Shown here in pieces: positions 34,259-43,137 of a DNA stretch of 64,000 nucleotides. Each line of letters begins with the position of its first letter. The stretch's first letter is position 1. Below the pieces are notes generated by a model, which saw only the letters and a list, made by a program, of their open reading frames with translations, had not been told where the DNA came from and did no database searches. The position numbers and the translations under genes were made by a program. The stretch covers positions 5,732,501-5,796,500 of the forward strand of contig NZ_JARUBL010000001.1 of assembly GCF_029626155.1 (NCBI RefSeq), written 5' to 3'. The stretch comes from Solwaraspora sp. WMMD1047 (GTDB taxonomy: Bacteria; Actinomycetota; Actinomycetes; Mycobacteriales; Micromonosporaceae).

Positions 34259-35505
34259 GGCAGGCTCACCTCCACTGTGGTTGGTCCCCCGGCCGGGCTG
34301 GCCAGGGTGAAGGTCCCGTCGTGCGCCTCGACCCGGCGGCGGATGCCGGCCAGCCCGGAGCCGCCGCGCTCGTCGGCCCCGCCGACCCCGTCGTCGCGGA
34401 TCCGCACCAGCAGCCGGTCGTCGGCGCGGCGGACGGTGACGACGGCAGCGCGGGCGGCGCTGTGCCGGGCGATGTTCGTCAACGCCTCGGCCACCGCGAA
34501 GTACGCCGTCGCCTCGACCGAGGCCGCGCACCGCCCCGGCAGGTCGGCGTCCACCCGGCACGGCACCGGGCTGGCGGCGGCCAGGCCGGTCAACGCGTCG
34601 GGCAGGCTGCGGTCGGTCAACACCGGCGGCAGGATACTGCGGACCACTCCGCGCAGCTCCGCGAGCGCCTGCTCGGCGGCGTCCTGGGCCTGCCCGATGA
34701 TGGCCGCGGCGGCGTCCGGGTCGCGGACCACCGCCCGGCGGGCCGCGCCGAGCAGCACCGTGACCGCGACGATCCGGTTCTGCGTACCGTCGTGCAGCGA
34801 GCGTTCGATCCGGCGCAGCTCGGCGGCGTGCGCGTCGAGCGCGGCGGCCCGGGTCGCGGTGAGCTGGGCCACCCGCAGCACCAGGTCGGCGCCGGCCGGT
34901 GGGGCCAGCAGCCGCCGGCCGGGCAGCGCCTGCAGCCGGGCCAGCGTCGGGGTCAGGCCGACTGCCAGCGCCAGCCAGGCCGGGCCGAGCAGCGCGACGC
35001 CGAGCGCGCCGGGCAGGCCGTCCACGGCCCAGAGGCCGAGCGAGGCGGTGCCGGCGTCCTCGGCCGGCAGCAGGTGCCACCAGAACGGGAAGGTGAGGTC
35101 GCGGACCGCGTTGAGTGGCAGGGTGAGGCCGATCAGGGCCAGCAGCATCCCGAAGCCGGCGTGGGTGACCAGCCAGGCCGCCTCCCGCCGGGTGGCCCGG
35201 TCGGCGACCGCCCGGCGCAGGCTCGGCTGCGCGGCACCCGGGCCGATGATCTCCGGACCCCAGCGGGAGAGCCGGGCGCGTTCCCGGTCGGCGACCGCCC
35301 GCAGCGCCGACAGCGCCGACGGGACCAGCAGCAGCCCCACCCCGACCAGGCTGGTCAGCGCGGTGACGAGCAGCCAGGCCAGGGCGAGCAGCGCCAGCAC
35401 GGCGGTGCCGAGCCCGCCGACGAGGTGTTCGAGGGCGTCCAGGGTGCCGTGCACCCACGCCACGACTCCCCGGCGGTCGGGCGCGGTGAAGCGACGGGTC
35501 GGCAT
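34246..35505 (-). CDS. Sensor histidine kinase (NarL/LuxR-type partner)
   Basis: A 419-residue kinase. The N-terminal half holds four to six membrane helices in the style of actinobacterial sensor domains. The HisKA_3 phospho-acceptor is the histidine in RIERSLHDGTQNR, followed by a HATPase domain with LTNIARHSAARA (N-box) and GVGGADERGGSGL. The ATG at 35505 has GGAGG 5 bp upstream; an ATG 43 codons earlier is not supported. It is divergent from the ABC transporter at 35920-39360, a likely target, as LuxR-type pairs often control adjacent FtsX-type exporters. Confidence 0.92.
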   Translation of the reverse strand: MPTRRFTAPDRRGVVAWVHGTLDALEHLVGGLGTAVLALLALAWLLVTALTSLVGVGLLLVPSALSALRAVADRERARLSRWGPEIIGPGAAQPSLRRAVADRATRREAAWLVTHAGFGMLLALIGLTLPLNAVRDLTFPFWWHLLPAEDAGTASLGLWAVDGLPGALGVALLGPAWLALAVGLTPTLARLQALPGRRLLAPPAGADLVLRVAQLTATRAAALDAHAAELRRIERSLHDGTQNRIVAVTVLLGAARRAVVRDPDAAAAIIGQAQDAAEQALAELRGVVRSILPPVLTDRSLPDALTGLAAASPVPCRVDADLPGRCAASVEATAYFAVAEALTNIARHSAARAAVVTVRRADDRLLVRIRDDGVGGADERGGSGLAGIRRRVEAHDGTFTLASPAGGPTTVEVSLPCGS

Positions 35506-35692
35506 GCGTACCTCCATAGACCCAGCGACCTCCATGACCCAGCGACCATAGGCGACCGGGCGGCCCACCGGCTGGGTGTCGGGCCGGAAGTACAGCCTGC
35601 TGTACCCGGGTCGGCTCGCTGGCTGGATCGTCACCGGCGATCACCGTTCGTAGCGTCGGTGGGGACAGGAACACCTACCTGAGGAGTCCGCC

Positions 35693-35923
35693 ATGACCGA
35701 TCCGTACCGCGTCTACGACCCGACCGAGAGCACCGAGCCGGCCGCCGACGGGCAGCGCCGAGGTGGGCTTATCCGCCCGTTGCTCTGGACCGCGCTGGTG
35801 ATCAGCGCGATCCTCAACGCGGCCACCTCGCTTGTCAATCCGTACCTCGGGGTGGGGTTCGGGGTTCTGACGCTGGCCTGCATCGTCGCGCTGGTGGTGC
35901 AGCACCGCCGGCACCGCCGGTGA
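35693..35923 (+). CDS. Small membrane protein of the ABC operon
   Basis: A 76-residue protein with two helices (about residues 27-47 and 51-68) and a basic tail (HRRHRR). GAGGAG lies close before the ATG. It overlaps the downstream ATPase gene by 4 bp (GTGA). No family was recognised. It may be an accessory subunit of the exporter. Confidence 0.7.
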   Translation: MTDPYRVYDPTESTEPAADGQRRGGLIRPLLWTALVISAILNAATSLVNPYLGVGFGVLTLACIVALVVQHRRHRR

Positions 35924-36729
35924 CGGCGCTGGCCGTCGGGTCCGGCCGCACCCCGGCGACCGGACCCGACGCCGCGGTCCGGCTGGCGCGGGTCAGCCGG
36001 ACCTACCCGGGCGGGGTCCGGGCGCTCGACGACGTCTCGCTGACGGTCGAACGGGGCGCCTTCGTGGCCGTGATGGGGCCGTCGGGTTCGGGCAAGAGCA
36101 CACTGATGCACTGCGCCGCCGGCCTGGACACCCCGACCGGCGGCACCGTCCACATCGACGGGGTCGAGGTGGGCCGGCTCGGCGAGGCCCGCCGCACCGA
36201 ACTGCGCCGGCAGCGGGTCGGCTTCGTCTTCCAGTCCTACAACCTGCTGCCGTCGCTGAGCGTCGCCGACAACATCACGCTGCCGCTGCGGCTGGCCGGG
36301 ACCGCGCCGGACGTGGCCTGGGTGCGGACCCTGGTCGAGCGGGTCGGGCTGACCGGCCGGCTGGGCCACCGGCCGGCCGAACTCTCCGGCGGCCAGCAGC
36401 AACGCGCCGCGCTCGCCCGGGCGCTGGTGTCCCGGCCGGCCGTGGTCTTCGCCGACGAGCCGACCGGGGCGCTCGACCTGCGTACCGCCCGGGAGGTGCT
36501 CGACCTGCTCCGGGAGCTGGTCGGCGGGCTCGGGCAGACCGTCGTGCTGGTCACCCACGACCCGCTGGTCGCGGCCCGGGCCGACCGGGTGCTGGTGATG
36601 GCCGACGGCCGGATCGTCGACACGCTCGTCGCGCCCGCCGCCGCCGATCTCGCGCACCGGATCACCACCCTGGACCTCGACCGGATACGAACGGGTCAGC
36701 CGGAACCCGGCCGACCGGAGACGGAGTAA
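35920..36729 (+). CDS. ABC transporter ATP-binding protein (MacB/LolD type)
   Basis: A 269-residue ATPase starting at GTG. Walker A is GPSGSGKST, the signature is [15 protein letters not shown] and Walker B is [12 protein letters not shown]. The switch histidine is in VLVTHDPLV. It pairs with the FtsX-type permease 3 bp downstream. A C-terminal extension after about residue 235 is short and variable. Confidence 0.95.
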   Translation: MTALAVGSGRTPATGPDAAVRLARVSRTYPGGVRALDDVSLTVERGAFVAVMGPSGSGKSTLMHCAAGLDTPTGGTVHIDGVEVGRLGEARRTELRRQRVGFVFQSYNLLPSLSVADNITLPLRLAGTAPDVAWVRTLVERVGLTGRLGHRPAELSGGQQQRAALARALVSRPAVVFADEPTGALDLRTAREVLDLLRELVGGLGQTVVLVTHDPLVAARADRVLVMADGRIVDTLVAPAAADLAHRITTLDLDRIRTGQPEPGRPETE

Positions 36730-36732
36730 ACG

Positions 36733-39360
36733 ATGCTGTATCTCGGCTTCCGGATGGCCCGGTACCGGATCGCCGCGCTGCTGGCCGTCGCCTTCGCCAC
36801 CCTCGGTGGCGTGGCCCTTGTCACCGCGGTCGGGGTGCTCGCCGAATCGGGCCTGCGCTCCGAACTGCCGGCCGGCCGGCTCGCCGGGGCCGACGTCGTC
36901 GTCTCGGCGAGCCAGCACACCCGGCCGGCCGGCGACTTGGCCGTCGCGCTGCCGGAGCGGGCCCGGATCCCGGCCGACCTGGTCGACCGGCTGGCCGGGC
37001 TGCCCGGGGTGACGGCCGCCGTCGGTGACGTGAGCTTTCCCGCCGCGGTCGTCGACGCCGGCGGTCGGGTGGTACCGGCCGGCGACCCCCGGTTCGCCGG
37101 GCACGGCTGGTCGGCCACCGCGCTGCTCGACCGGTTCACCGGCACCGCGCCCGCCGGCCCGACCGAGGTGGGCCTCGACGAGGCGACCGCCGCCGCGGCC
37201 GGCGTGGCGCCCGGCGACCCGATCACGCTCGTCGCCGCCGGCGGGACCGCCGACTACCGCGTCTCGGCGATGGTCGCCGCCGACGAGCCCGGGATCTGGT
37301 TCCACGATGAGACGGCCCGCCGTCTCGCGGCCCGGAACAGCACCACGGTGGCCGACACCGCGGCCGGCCCCCCGACCGCGGCCGACACCGCGACAACGGA
37401 CAGCTCCGCGACCCGCGCCGCCGACGGGACGGGAAGTGCCGGTGGCGGGACCGTGGATCTGATCGCGGTCCGGGCCGAGCCGGGCAGCGGACCGGCGGTC
37501 GCGGACCGGGTCCGGGAGGCAGTCCGCGACACCGGGCTGGTGGTCTCCACCGGGTCGGCGCGCGGCGAGGTCCGAGCGCCCGGCGCGGCCGCCGGGCGGG
37601 GCGTGCTGCTGCTGATCGCCGGCTCGCTGGCCGGCATCACCCTGTTGATCGTCGGCTTCATCGTGGCCGGCGCGCTGGGGGTCTCGATCGGCGCGCAGCG
37701 GCGGGAGTTCGCCCTGCTGCGCGCCGTCGGCGCCACCCCCCGGCAGGTGCGCCGACTGGCCGCCACCCAGGCCGGCATCGTGGCGCTGGCCGTGGCCGCG
37801 CCCGGCGTCGCCCTCGGCTACCTGCTCACCGAGCGGTTCCGTCGGCTGCTCGTCGACGCCGCCCTGCTCCCCGCCGAGCTGCCGCTGCGGATCGGCCCGC
37901 TGCCGGCGATCGGCGCGGTGCTGCTGCTGGCCGCCGTGGTGTGGGTGGCGGCCTGGTGTGCCGCCTGGCGTACCTCCCGCCGGCCGGCCACCGAGGCGGT
38001 TGCCGAATCGCGGGCCGAACCCCGTACCCCGTCGCCGGTCCGGGCGTACGCCGGGCTGCTTCTGCTCCTGGCGGCGAACAGCCTGGCGGTGACACCGCTG
38101 CTGAACCGGTCGGAGATCGGGGCGGCCGGCACCGCGATGGCCGGCATCGTCGCCGCGATCGGGCTGGCCCTGGCCGGTCCGGCCCTGGTGGGTCGGGTCA
38201 GCCGCGCGCTGGCCCGCCGGCTGCCGGCGTCGGTGCCGGCACCGACCTGGCTGGCCGTGTCGAACACCCGGGGGTACGCGCTGCGCGTCGCCGGCGCCGT
38301 CACCACCCTGGCGATGGCCGTGGTGCTCACCCTGACCTACGGGCTCAGCCAGAGCACGCTGCTGCGGGCCACCGCCGAGGACGTCCGGGCCGGCACCGTG
38401 GCCCAGTTCAGCCTCGCCGCGCCCGGTCTGGGCGGGATACCGGACGGGCTGCTCGCCGCCGTCGCGGCGACCCCGGGCGTCCGGGCCGCCGCGCCGGTGA
38501 ACGACACCACGGTGTTGTGGCCGTACCGGCTGCTGGGTGAGGACGAGGTTGAGTCCGGCCCGGCGCTGGTGCTGACCCCGGCGGCGGTGGACGTGCTGGA
38601 CCTGGGCGTGCGGGCCGGCAGCCTGGCCGACCTGGCCGGCCCGACCGTCGCCGTCGACGCCGACACCGCCCGGTCCCGGAACCTGTCGGTCGGCGACCAG
38701 GTGCACCTCATCCTCGGCGACGGCACCCGGGCCGACGCCCGGGTGGTGGCCAGCTACGCCCGCGGCCTGGGCTTCGGTCCGGTGGTGCTCTCCCGGGACC
38801 TGGTCGCCGGGCACACCAGCACCGGCCTGGACCAGCGAATCCTGATCCGTACCGACGGCACGGACGCGACCGCCCGCCGGCTGGCCGGGTTGGCCGCCGC
38901 CAGCCCGGGGCTGGCGTTGGCGGCCACCGACGGCGAACCGGTGGCCGCTGGTCCGGCCGGGGTGCCGCCCGAACTGCTGATCAATGTCGCGGTCCTCGCC
39001 GTCCTGCTCGGCTACGTGCTGCTCGGCATCGCCAACAAGCTCGTTGCGTCGACCACCCAGCGCGGCACCGAACTCGCCGCACTCCGGCTGATCGGCGCCA
39101 CCCCCCGGCAGATCCGGGCGATGATGCGGCGGGAGGCGGCGCTGGGGTACGCCCTGGCGCTCGGCACCGGCCTGCTGGTCTCCGCCGTACCGCTGGTCCT
39201 GCTCGCCGTCGCCTTCCTCGGCCGGCCGTGGCCGGCGGGGCCGGTCTGGCTGCTGCCGGGGGTGGCGGCCGTGGTGGCCGCGATCGCCTTCCTCGCCGTC
39301 GAGCTGCCGACCCGCCGGTTGCTGCGGGTGCCGCCGGAACACGCCCTGCGGGCGGACTGA
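36733..39360 (+). CDS. FtsX-like ABC transporter permease
   Basis: An 875-residue permease. A first helix (about residues 13-37) precedes a large extracytoplasmic domain, a three-helix FtsX block (about 290-400, starting GVLLLIAGSLAGITLLIVG), more helices at 430-480, a second extracytoplasmic domain, and a closing FtsX block (about 750-860). The paired FtsX motifs RAVGATPRQVRRL and RLIGATPRQIRAMM are clear. It is likely controlled by the divergent two-component system. The substrate is unknown, perhaps a lipid or antimicrobial peptide. Confidence 0.93.
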   Translation: MLYLGFRMARYRIAALLAVAFATLGGVALVTAVGVLAESGLRSELPAGRLAGADVVVSASQHTRPAGDLAVALPERARIPADLVDRLAGLPGVTAAVGDVSFPAAVVDAGGRVVPAGDPRFAGHGWSATALLDRFTGTAPAGPTEVGLDEATAAAAGVAPGDPITLVAAGGTADYRVSAMVAADEPGIWFHDETARRLAARNSTTVADTAAGPPTAADTATTDSSATRAADGTGSAGGGTVDLIAVRAEPGSGPAVADRVREAVRDTGLVVSTGSARGEVRAPGAAAGRGVLLLIAGSLAGITLLIVGFIVAGALGVSIGAQRREFALLRAVGATPRQVRRLAATQAGIVALAVAAPGVALGYLLTERFRRLLVDAALLPAELPLRIGPLPAIGAVLLLAAVVWVAAWCAAWRTSRRPATEAVAESRAEPRTPSPVRAYAGLLLLLAANSLAVTPLLNRSEIGAAGTAMAGIVAAIGLALAGPALVGRVSRALARRLPASVPAPTWLAVSNTRGYALRVAGAVTTLAMAVVLTLTYGLSQSTLLRATAEDVRAGTVAQFSLAAPGLGGIPDGLLAAVAATPGVRAAAPVNDTTVLWPYRLLGEDEVESGPALVLTPAAVDVLDLGVRAGSLADLAGPTVAVDADTARSRNLSVGDQVHLILGDGTRADARVVASYARGLGFGPVVLSRDLVAGHTSTGLDQRILIRTDGTDATARRLAGLAAASPGLALAATDGEPVAAGPAGVPPELLINVAVLAVLLGYVLLGIANKLVASTTQRGTELAALRLIGATPRQIRAMMRREAALGYALALGTGLLVSAVPLVLLAVAFLGRPWPAGPVWLLPGVAAVVAAIAFLAVELPTRRLLRVPPEHALRAD

Positions 39361-39363
39361 GCC

Positions 39364-39402
39364 AGCAGCCCGGGTACGCCGAGGGGGCGTACCCGGGCTG
39401 CT
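39364..39402 (+). terminator. Terminator after the FtsX permease gene
   Basis: A perfect 17-bp stem (39364-39380 with 39386-39402) with the loop GAGGG starts 3 bp past the stop codon and is followed by CCTGTTC. It is the clearest terminator in the window. Confidence 0.85.
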
Positions 39403-39501
39403 CCTGTTCGGACCGTGCCAGCCTCTTGACACCGGGTCAGCGCGGCAGTTTGCTGGAAGTGATCGACATAGATCGATTGTCAGCGCTCCGGGAGGGACCC
39501 C

Positions 39502-40992
39502 GTGCCATCACCACCCCGCCGGCAGGGCAGCACCGCCCTGGCCGTCGCCAGTCTCGCCGCCGCCCTCGCCGCCGCCCTGGTCGGCGGAGCCCCGGCCGCC
39601 GCCGGAGACACCGGACCGGCGACTCCCGTCGCGCTCTGGGCCAGCACCAGCGGCACCGCCATCACGGTCAGCTGGCAACAGCCGCCAACCGGGCCGCGGA
39701 TCAGCTCCTTCCGGGTGTACGAGGGCGACCAGGTCGTGGCCCGCACCACCACCACGGCCACCCAGCTGTACGTGCCGTTCGGCTCCTCGCACACGTACAC
39801 CGTCACCGCCGTCGACCGCGACGGGCGGGAATCCGCGCCCAGCGACCCGGTCACCGGCCGGTCCTGGCTGTCCGGGGTCAACCCCGAGTGCCTGCCCACC
39901 ACCGCGTTGCCCATCACCGTCACCGACGTCAGCGCGTCGGCGCTGTCGCTGTCCTGGCCGAGGCATCCGCTCGGCGGCGAACTGGAGCTACGGGTCAACG
40001 GCGTCGGTCTGGGGACGACCTCGCTGACCAGTGCCCGGATCGGCGGTCTGGCCCCGGCGACCGACCACCAGATCGGCCTCTACCGCCGCAACGGCTGCAC
40101 CGGAAGTCTGGAACCGGTCGGCGGGACGAGCGCCACCACCGCCGCCGGCACCGCCGAGCGGCCGGCCGCCCCCACCGGCCTCACCGTCACCGGGCGCACC
40201 GACTCCACCATCGGTCTGACCTGGACCGCGCCGGCCGGCCCGGCACCGGCCCGGTACGCGGTCTACTCCGGCGGCACCCGGGTCGCCGTCGCCCGCGGCA
40301 CCTCGGCCACCGTGCGCCGACTGTTCCACGCCACCTGGCACCGGTTCACGGTCGCCGCGCTGGACGCCGCCGGTAACGAGTCGGCGCACACCGCGGCGGT
40401 GTCGGCCGGCACCGAGACCTGCCTGGCCCGGCCGCCCCGGCCGGTCGAGCTGACCGCCACCGCGCTCTCCCCGTCGTCGGTGCGGCTGACCTGGACGTTT
40501 GCGGCCGCCGCCGAGTCGTACACCATCTTCGACCGGGACACGGCCGTGGCCACCGCCCACTATCCGTCCGCGGTCGTCTCCGGCCTGCCGTCGGGTTCGC
40601 GGCACTCCTACCGGGTCAGCGCCACCCTGCCGCAGTCCTGCGGCGAGACCGCCCGCAGCCAGCCGGCCCGGGTGACCACCCTGGCCGGGCCGACCGCCCG
40701 GCCGGCGACACCGGCCGGACTCGCGGTGACCGGGAACATCCCCACCGGCTGGCCGTCCGGTGCCGAGCTGACCCTGACCTGGTCGGCCTCCGCCGGGGCC
40801 GAACCGGCCGTCGGCTACCGGGTGTACGAGGGCGGCACCGTTGTCGGCGAGACCGACACGACGTCGCTGACGCTTCCGGTCGGGGCGGCCACCAGGCACT
40901 CGTACACGGTGGTCGCCGTCGACGCGGCCGGCAACGAGTCGGCGGCCAGCCCGTCGGTGACCGCCTGGGCCACCTTCCTGCCGCCGCCGTGA
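39502..40992 (+). CDS. Secreted protein of five fibronectin type III domains
   Basis: A 496-residue protein. A signal peptide (LAVASLAAALAAALVGGAPAAA) is followed by five FN3 domains at about residues 30-115, 130-215, 217-305, 307-395 and 397-495. The usual W in the first strand, the Y-x-V core and the DAAGNES loop recur. No catalytic or carbohydrate-binding domain is attached. It starts at GTG 39502, with GGAGGG before it. It is probably an extracellular adhesion or matrix protein; the partner is unknown. Confidence 0.85.
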   Translation: MPSPPRRQGSTALAVASLAAALAAALVGGAPAAAGDTGPATPVALWASTSGTAITVSWQQPPTGPRISSFRVYEGDQVVARTTTTATQLYVPFGSSHTYTVTAVDRDGRESAPSDPVTGRSWLSGVNPECLPTTALPITVTDVSASALSLSWPRHPLGGELELRVNGVGLGTTSLTSARIGGLAPATDHQIGLYRRNGCTGSLEPVGGTSATTAAGTAERPAAPTGLTVTGRTDSTIGLTWTAPAGPAPARYAVYSGGTRVAVARGTSATVRRLFHATWHRFTVAALDAAGNESAHTAAVSAGTETCLARPPRPVELTATALSPSSVRLTWTFAAAAESYTIFDRDTAVATAHYPSAVVSGLPSGSRHSYRVSATLPQSCGETARSQPARVTTLAGPTARPATPAGLAVTGNIPTGWPSGAELTLTWSASAGAEPAVGYRVYEGGTVVGETDTTSLTLPVGAATRHSYTVVAVDAAGNESAASPSVTAWATFLPPP

Positions 40993-41052
40993 CGCAGACC
41001 ACCCCATTGGGATCACTCTGAGCGATTGTCATGTATCAATCAGTGATCCACA

Positions 41053-42096
41053 ATGGTCGTGGCGCCGGCGCTACCCGTGGCCCGGCGGGGCGGGCGGAGG
41101 CTGGTCGTGTTCTCGCTGTACCCGAAGTTTTGGACGGTCTGCCGGATCGAGGTGGCCGGTCGACCGGTCGTCGCCTCCGCCGACAAGCGCCGGATCCGGC
41201 TGTGGGATCCGCAGGCCGGCGAAACCCGGACCCTGGCCCGGGTCAAGGGCCCGACCCACGCGCTCTGCCCGGTCCGGGTGGGCGACACCACCCTGCTGGC
41301 CTCGGCGGGAGTGGAACGCGTCGTCCGACTCTGGGACCCGACATCCGGCCGGGAGGTCGCCCGGTTCGACCACCACCGGGCGGGGCGCCTCACGTCGCTC
41401 TGCACCTTGCCCGGCGGCCGGGAGGGCGACCTCATCGTCTCGGCCGGCAACGACGGCGCGCTGATGGTTCTGGATCCGGCGACCGGTGAACCGTTACACA
41501 CGATGGCCGACGGCGGCAGCGGCGTTCAGGCCGTCTGCCGGGTCGACGCGGCCGGAACCCACCAGTTGGCCGGCGCCGGCCTGGACGGACTGGTACGGAT
41601 CTGGGATCCGACCTCCGGCGAGCTGGTGCACACCCTGGCCGGACACGGGGGCTGGGTGCACGCCGTCTGTGCGCTGCCGGTGGACGGCCGCACCCTCGTC
41701 GCGTCCGGCGGGGACGACGGTGCCGTCCGGCTGTGGGACCCGGTCGCCGGCGAGCCGGTCCGGGCGATGGTCCCCGAGTCCACGATGCACACCCTCTCGG
41801 TCACCAACGCGGGTGGTGGAACCGTCCTCGCGCTCTGCCCGGTGCGTACCCGCAACACCGTCTGGCTCGCCTCGGGCGGCGACTTCCCGGGAGTGTGGCT
41901 GTGGAACCCGGCCACCGGGCGCGGGGGCGGCTGGGTCGGCTGGGGCGGCCTGGTCGGCGCCAAACCGCAGTGCGGTTGGATCCGCGGCCTGGCGACCTTT
42001 CCCCGCACCGGCACGGAATCCCTTGTCACCTGCGGGTACGACAAGGAGGTGCAGATGTTCACCGTGCAGGGCAGCCCGTCGTTCCGGGGGTTCTGA
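41053..42096 (+). CDS. WD40 repeat protein
   Basis: A 347-residue protein of seven WD40-type blades, each ending near an LWDP or LWNP stretch after a short SAG/SGG-D turn (for example SGGDDGAVRLWDPVAGE). It forms a complete seven-bladed beta-propeller, with no kinase or AAA+ domain, unlike many actinobacterial WD40 fusions. It is likely a scaffold for protein interactions. No signal peptide is visible. The ATG is not preceded by a clear ribosome binding site. Confidence 0.85.
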   Translation: MVVAPALPVARRGGRRLVVFSLYPKFWTVCRIEVAGRPVVASADKRRIRLWDPQAGETRTLARVKGPTHALCPVRVGDTTLLASAGVERVVRLWDPTSGREVARFDHHRAGRLTSLCTLPGGREGDLIVSAGNDGALMVLDPATGEPLHTMADGGSGVQAVCRVDAAGTHQLAGAGLDGLVRIWDPTSGELVHTLAGHGGWVHAVCALPVDGRTLVASGGDDGAVRLWDPVAGEPVRAMVPESTMHTLSVTNAGGGTVLALCPVRTRNTVWLASGGDFPGVWLWNPATGRGGGWVGWGGLVGAKPQCGWIRGLATFPRTGTESLVTCGYDKEVQMFTVQGSPSFRGF

Positions 42097-42099
42097 CCG

Positions 42100-43137
42100 C
42101 TACCTGCCGGCCGGTTCGACCGGCGCACCGGTACGCAGCGACTCGATGATCGCCTCGGCCACCTCGACGCCCCAGCAGGCCTGCTCGACCGGCATCACGT
42201 CCGGCTGCCGCTCGCCGGTGAAGACCGCCAGCGCGTAGCCGATCTCGCGCCGCAGCGCGCCGCCGACCCGGCCGTCCTCCTCCGGCCACAGCGACAGGTC
42301 CGGCACCTGCGTCCCGGCCGCCGTCCACTCCACCAGCGAGTCGCTGACCAGCCGCTGCTTGAGTATCCCCGCCAGGCCCAGCACCTCGGCCTCGCCGACG
42401 ATCGCGCCGTCGAGCGCCAGCGGCCCGTCGTCGAGGGTGCCCGGCGCGGTGGCCGGCACCAGCCAGGCCGACTCCACCGTGGCGATCACCCCGCTGTCGA
42501 ATTCGAGCAGGGCGGTGACCACGCTGGGCGCCGCCGCGCCAGCGGCGGCGCTGCGCATCGCCACCACCCGTCGGACCCGGGTACGGGCGAACGAGATCGC
42601 CAGGTCGATGTCGTGGATGCCCGACTCCCACACCGGATCAACCCGGTCACCGAAGCTGAGGAACCAGGCGCGGCTGAAGTCCCGGCGCAGCCGCAGCGCG
42701 CAGAGCGTGCCGACGGCACCCCGGTCGACGGCGGCCCGCATCCGGGTCATCTGCGCGGTGAACCGGGAGATGTGGCCGACCACCACCTGCCGCCGGTGCG
42801 TCTGCGCCACGTCGGCGATCCGCCAGGCGTCGGCCGCCGACAGGGCCAGCGGCTTCTCCACGAAGACGTGGCAGCCGGCGGCCAGGGCGGTGACCGCCAA
42901 CCCGGCGTGCGACGCCTCGTCGGAGGCGATCACCACGATGTCGGGGCGGGTCCGGTCGAGCAGGTCGGCGAGGTCGGTGCCGATCTGCTCGACCCGGTGC
43001 GCGGCGGCCACCTCGGCGAGCCGCCCGGTGTCCGGGTCGACCAGCCCGACCACCCGGGCGCCGGCCTCGGTCCAGACCCGGACGTGCAGGGCGCCGAACC
43101 GGCCCACCCCGGCGACGACGACGGTGGGTTCGGTCAT
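42100..43137 (-). CDS. Gfo/Idh/MocA family oxidoreductase
   Basis: A 345-residue NAD(P)-dependent dehydrogenase. The Rossmann motif is VAGVGRFGALH (about residues 7-17), and the family signature EKPLALSAADA carries the catalytic Lys. The C-terminal alpha/beta domain binds sugar or cyclitol. It is the last gene of the ten-gene operon and overlaps the threonine-synthase-like gene by 4 bp. Members oxidise or isomerise sugars, inositols or aminosugars, so it may oxidise the imported compound. GAGGAG lies before the ATG. Confidence 0.9.
   Translation of the reverse strand: MTEPTVVVAGVGRFGALHVRVWTEAGARVVGLVDPDTGRLAEVAAAHRVEQIGTDLADLLDRTRPDIVVIASDEASHAGLAVTALAAGCHVFVEKPLALSAADAWRIADVAQTHRRQVVVGHISRFTAQMTRMRAAVDRGAVGTLCALRLRRDFSRAWFLSFGDRVDPVWESGIHDIDLAISFARTRVRRVVAMRSAAAGAAAPSVVTALLEFDSGVIATVESAWLVPATAPGTLDDGPLALDGAIVGEAEVLGLAGILKQRLVSDSLVEWTAAGTQVPDLSLWPEEDGRVGGALRREIGYALAVFTGERQPDVMPVEQACWGVEVAEAIIESLRTGAPVEPAGR

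Noticed and set aside
35713-39432. 1,239-residue open frame on the minus strand
   Set aside because: It is antisense to the ABC ATPase and FtsX permease genes, which have full motifs. The translation is Gly/Arg/Pro/His-rich, as high-GC antisense frames are.
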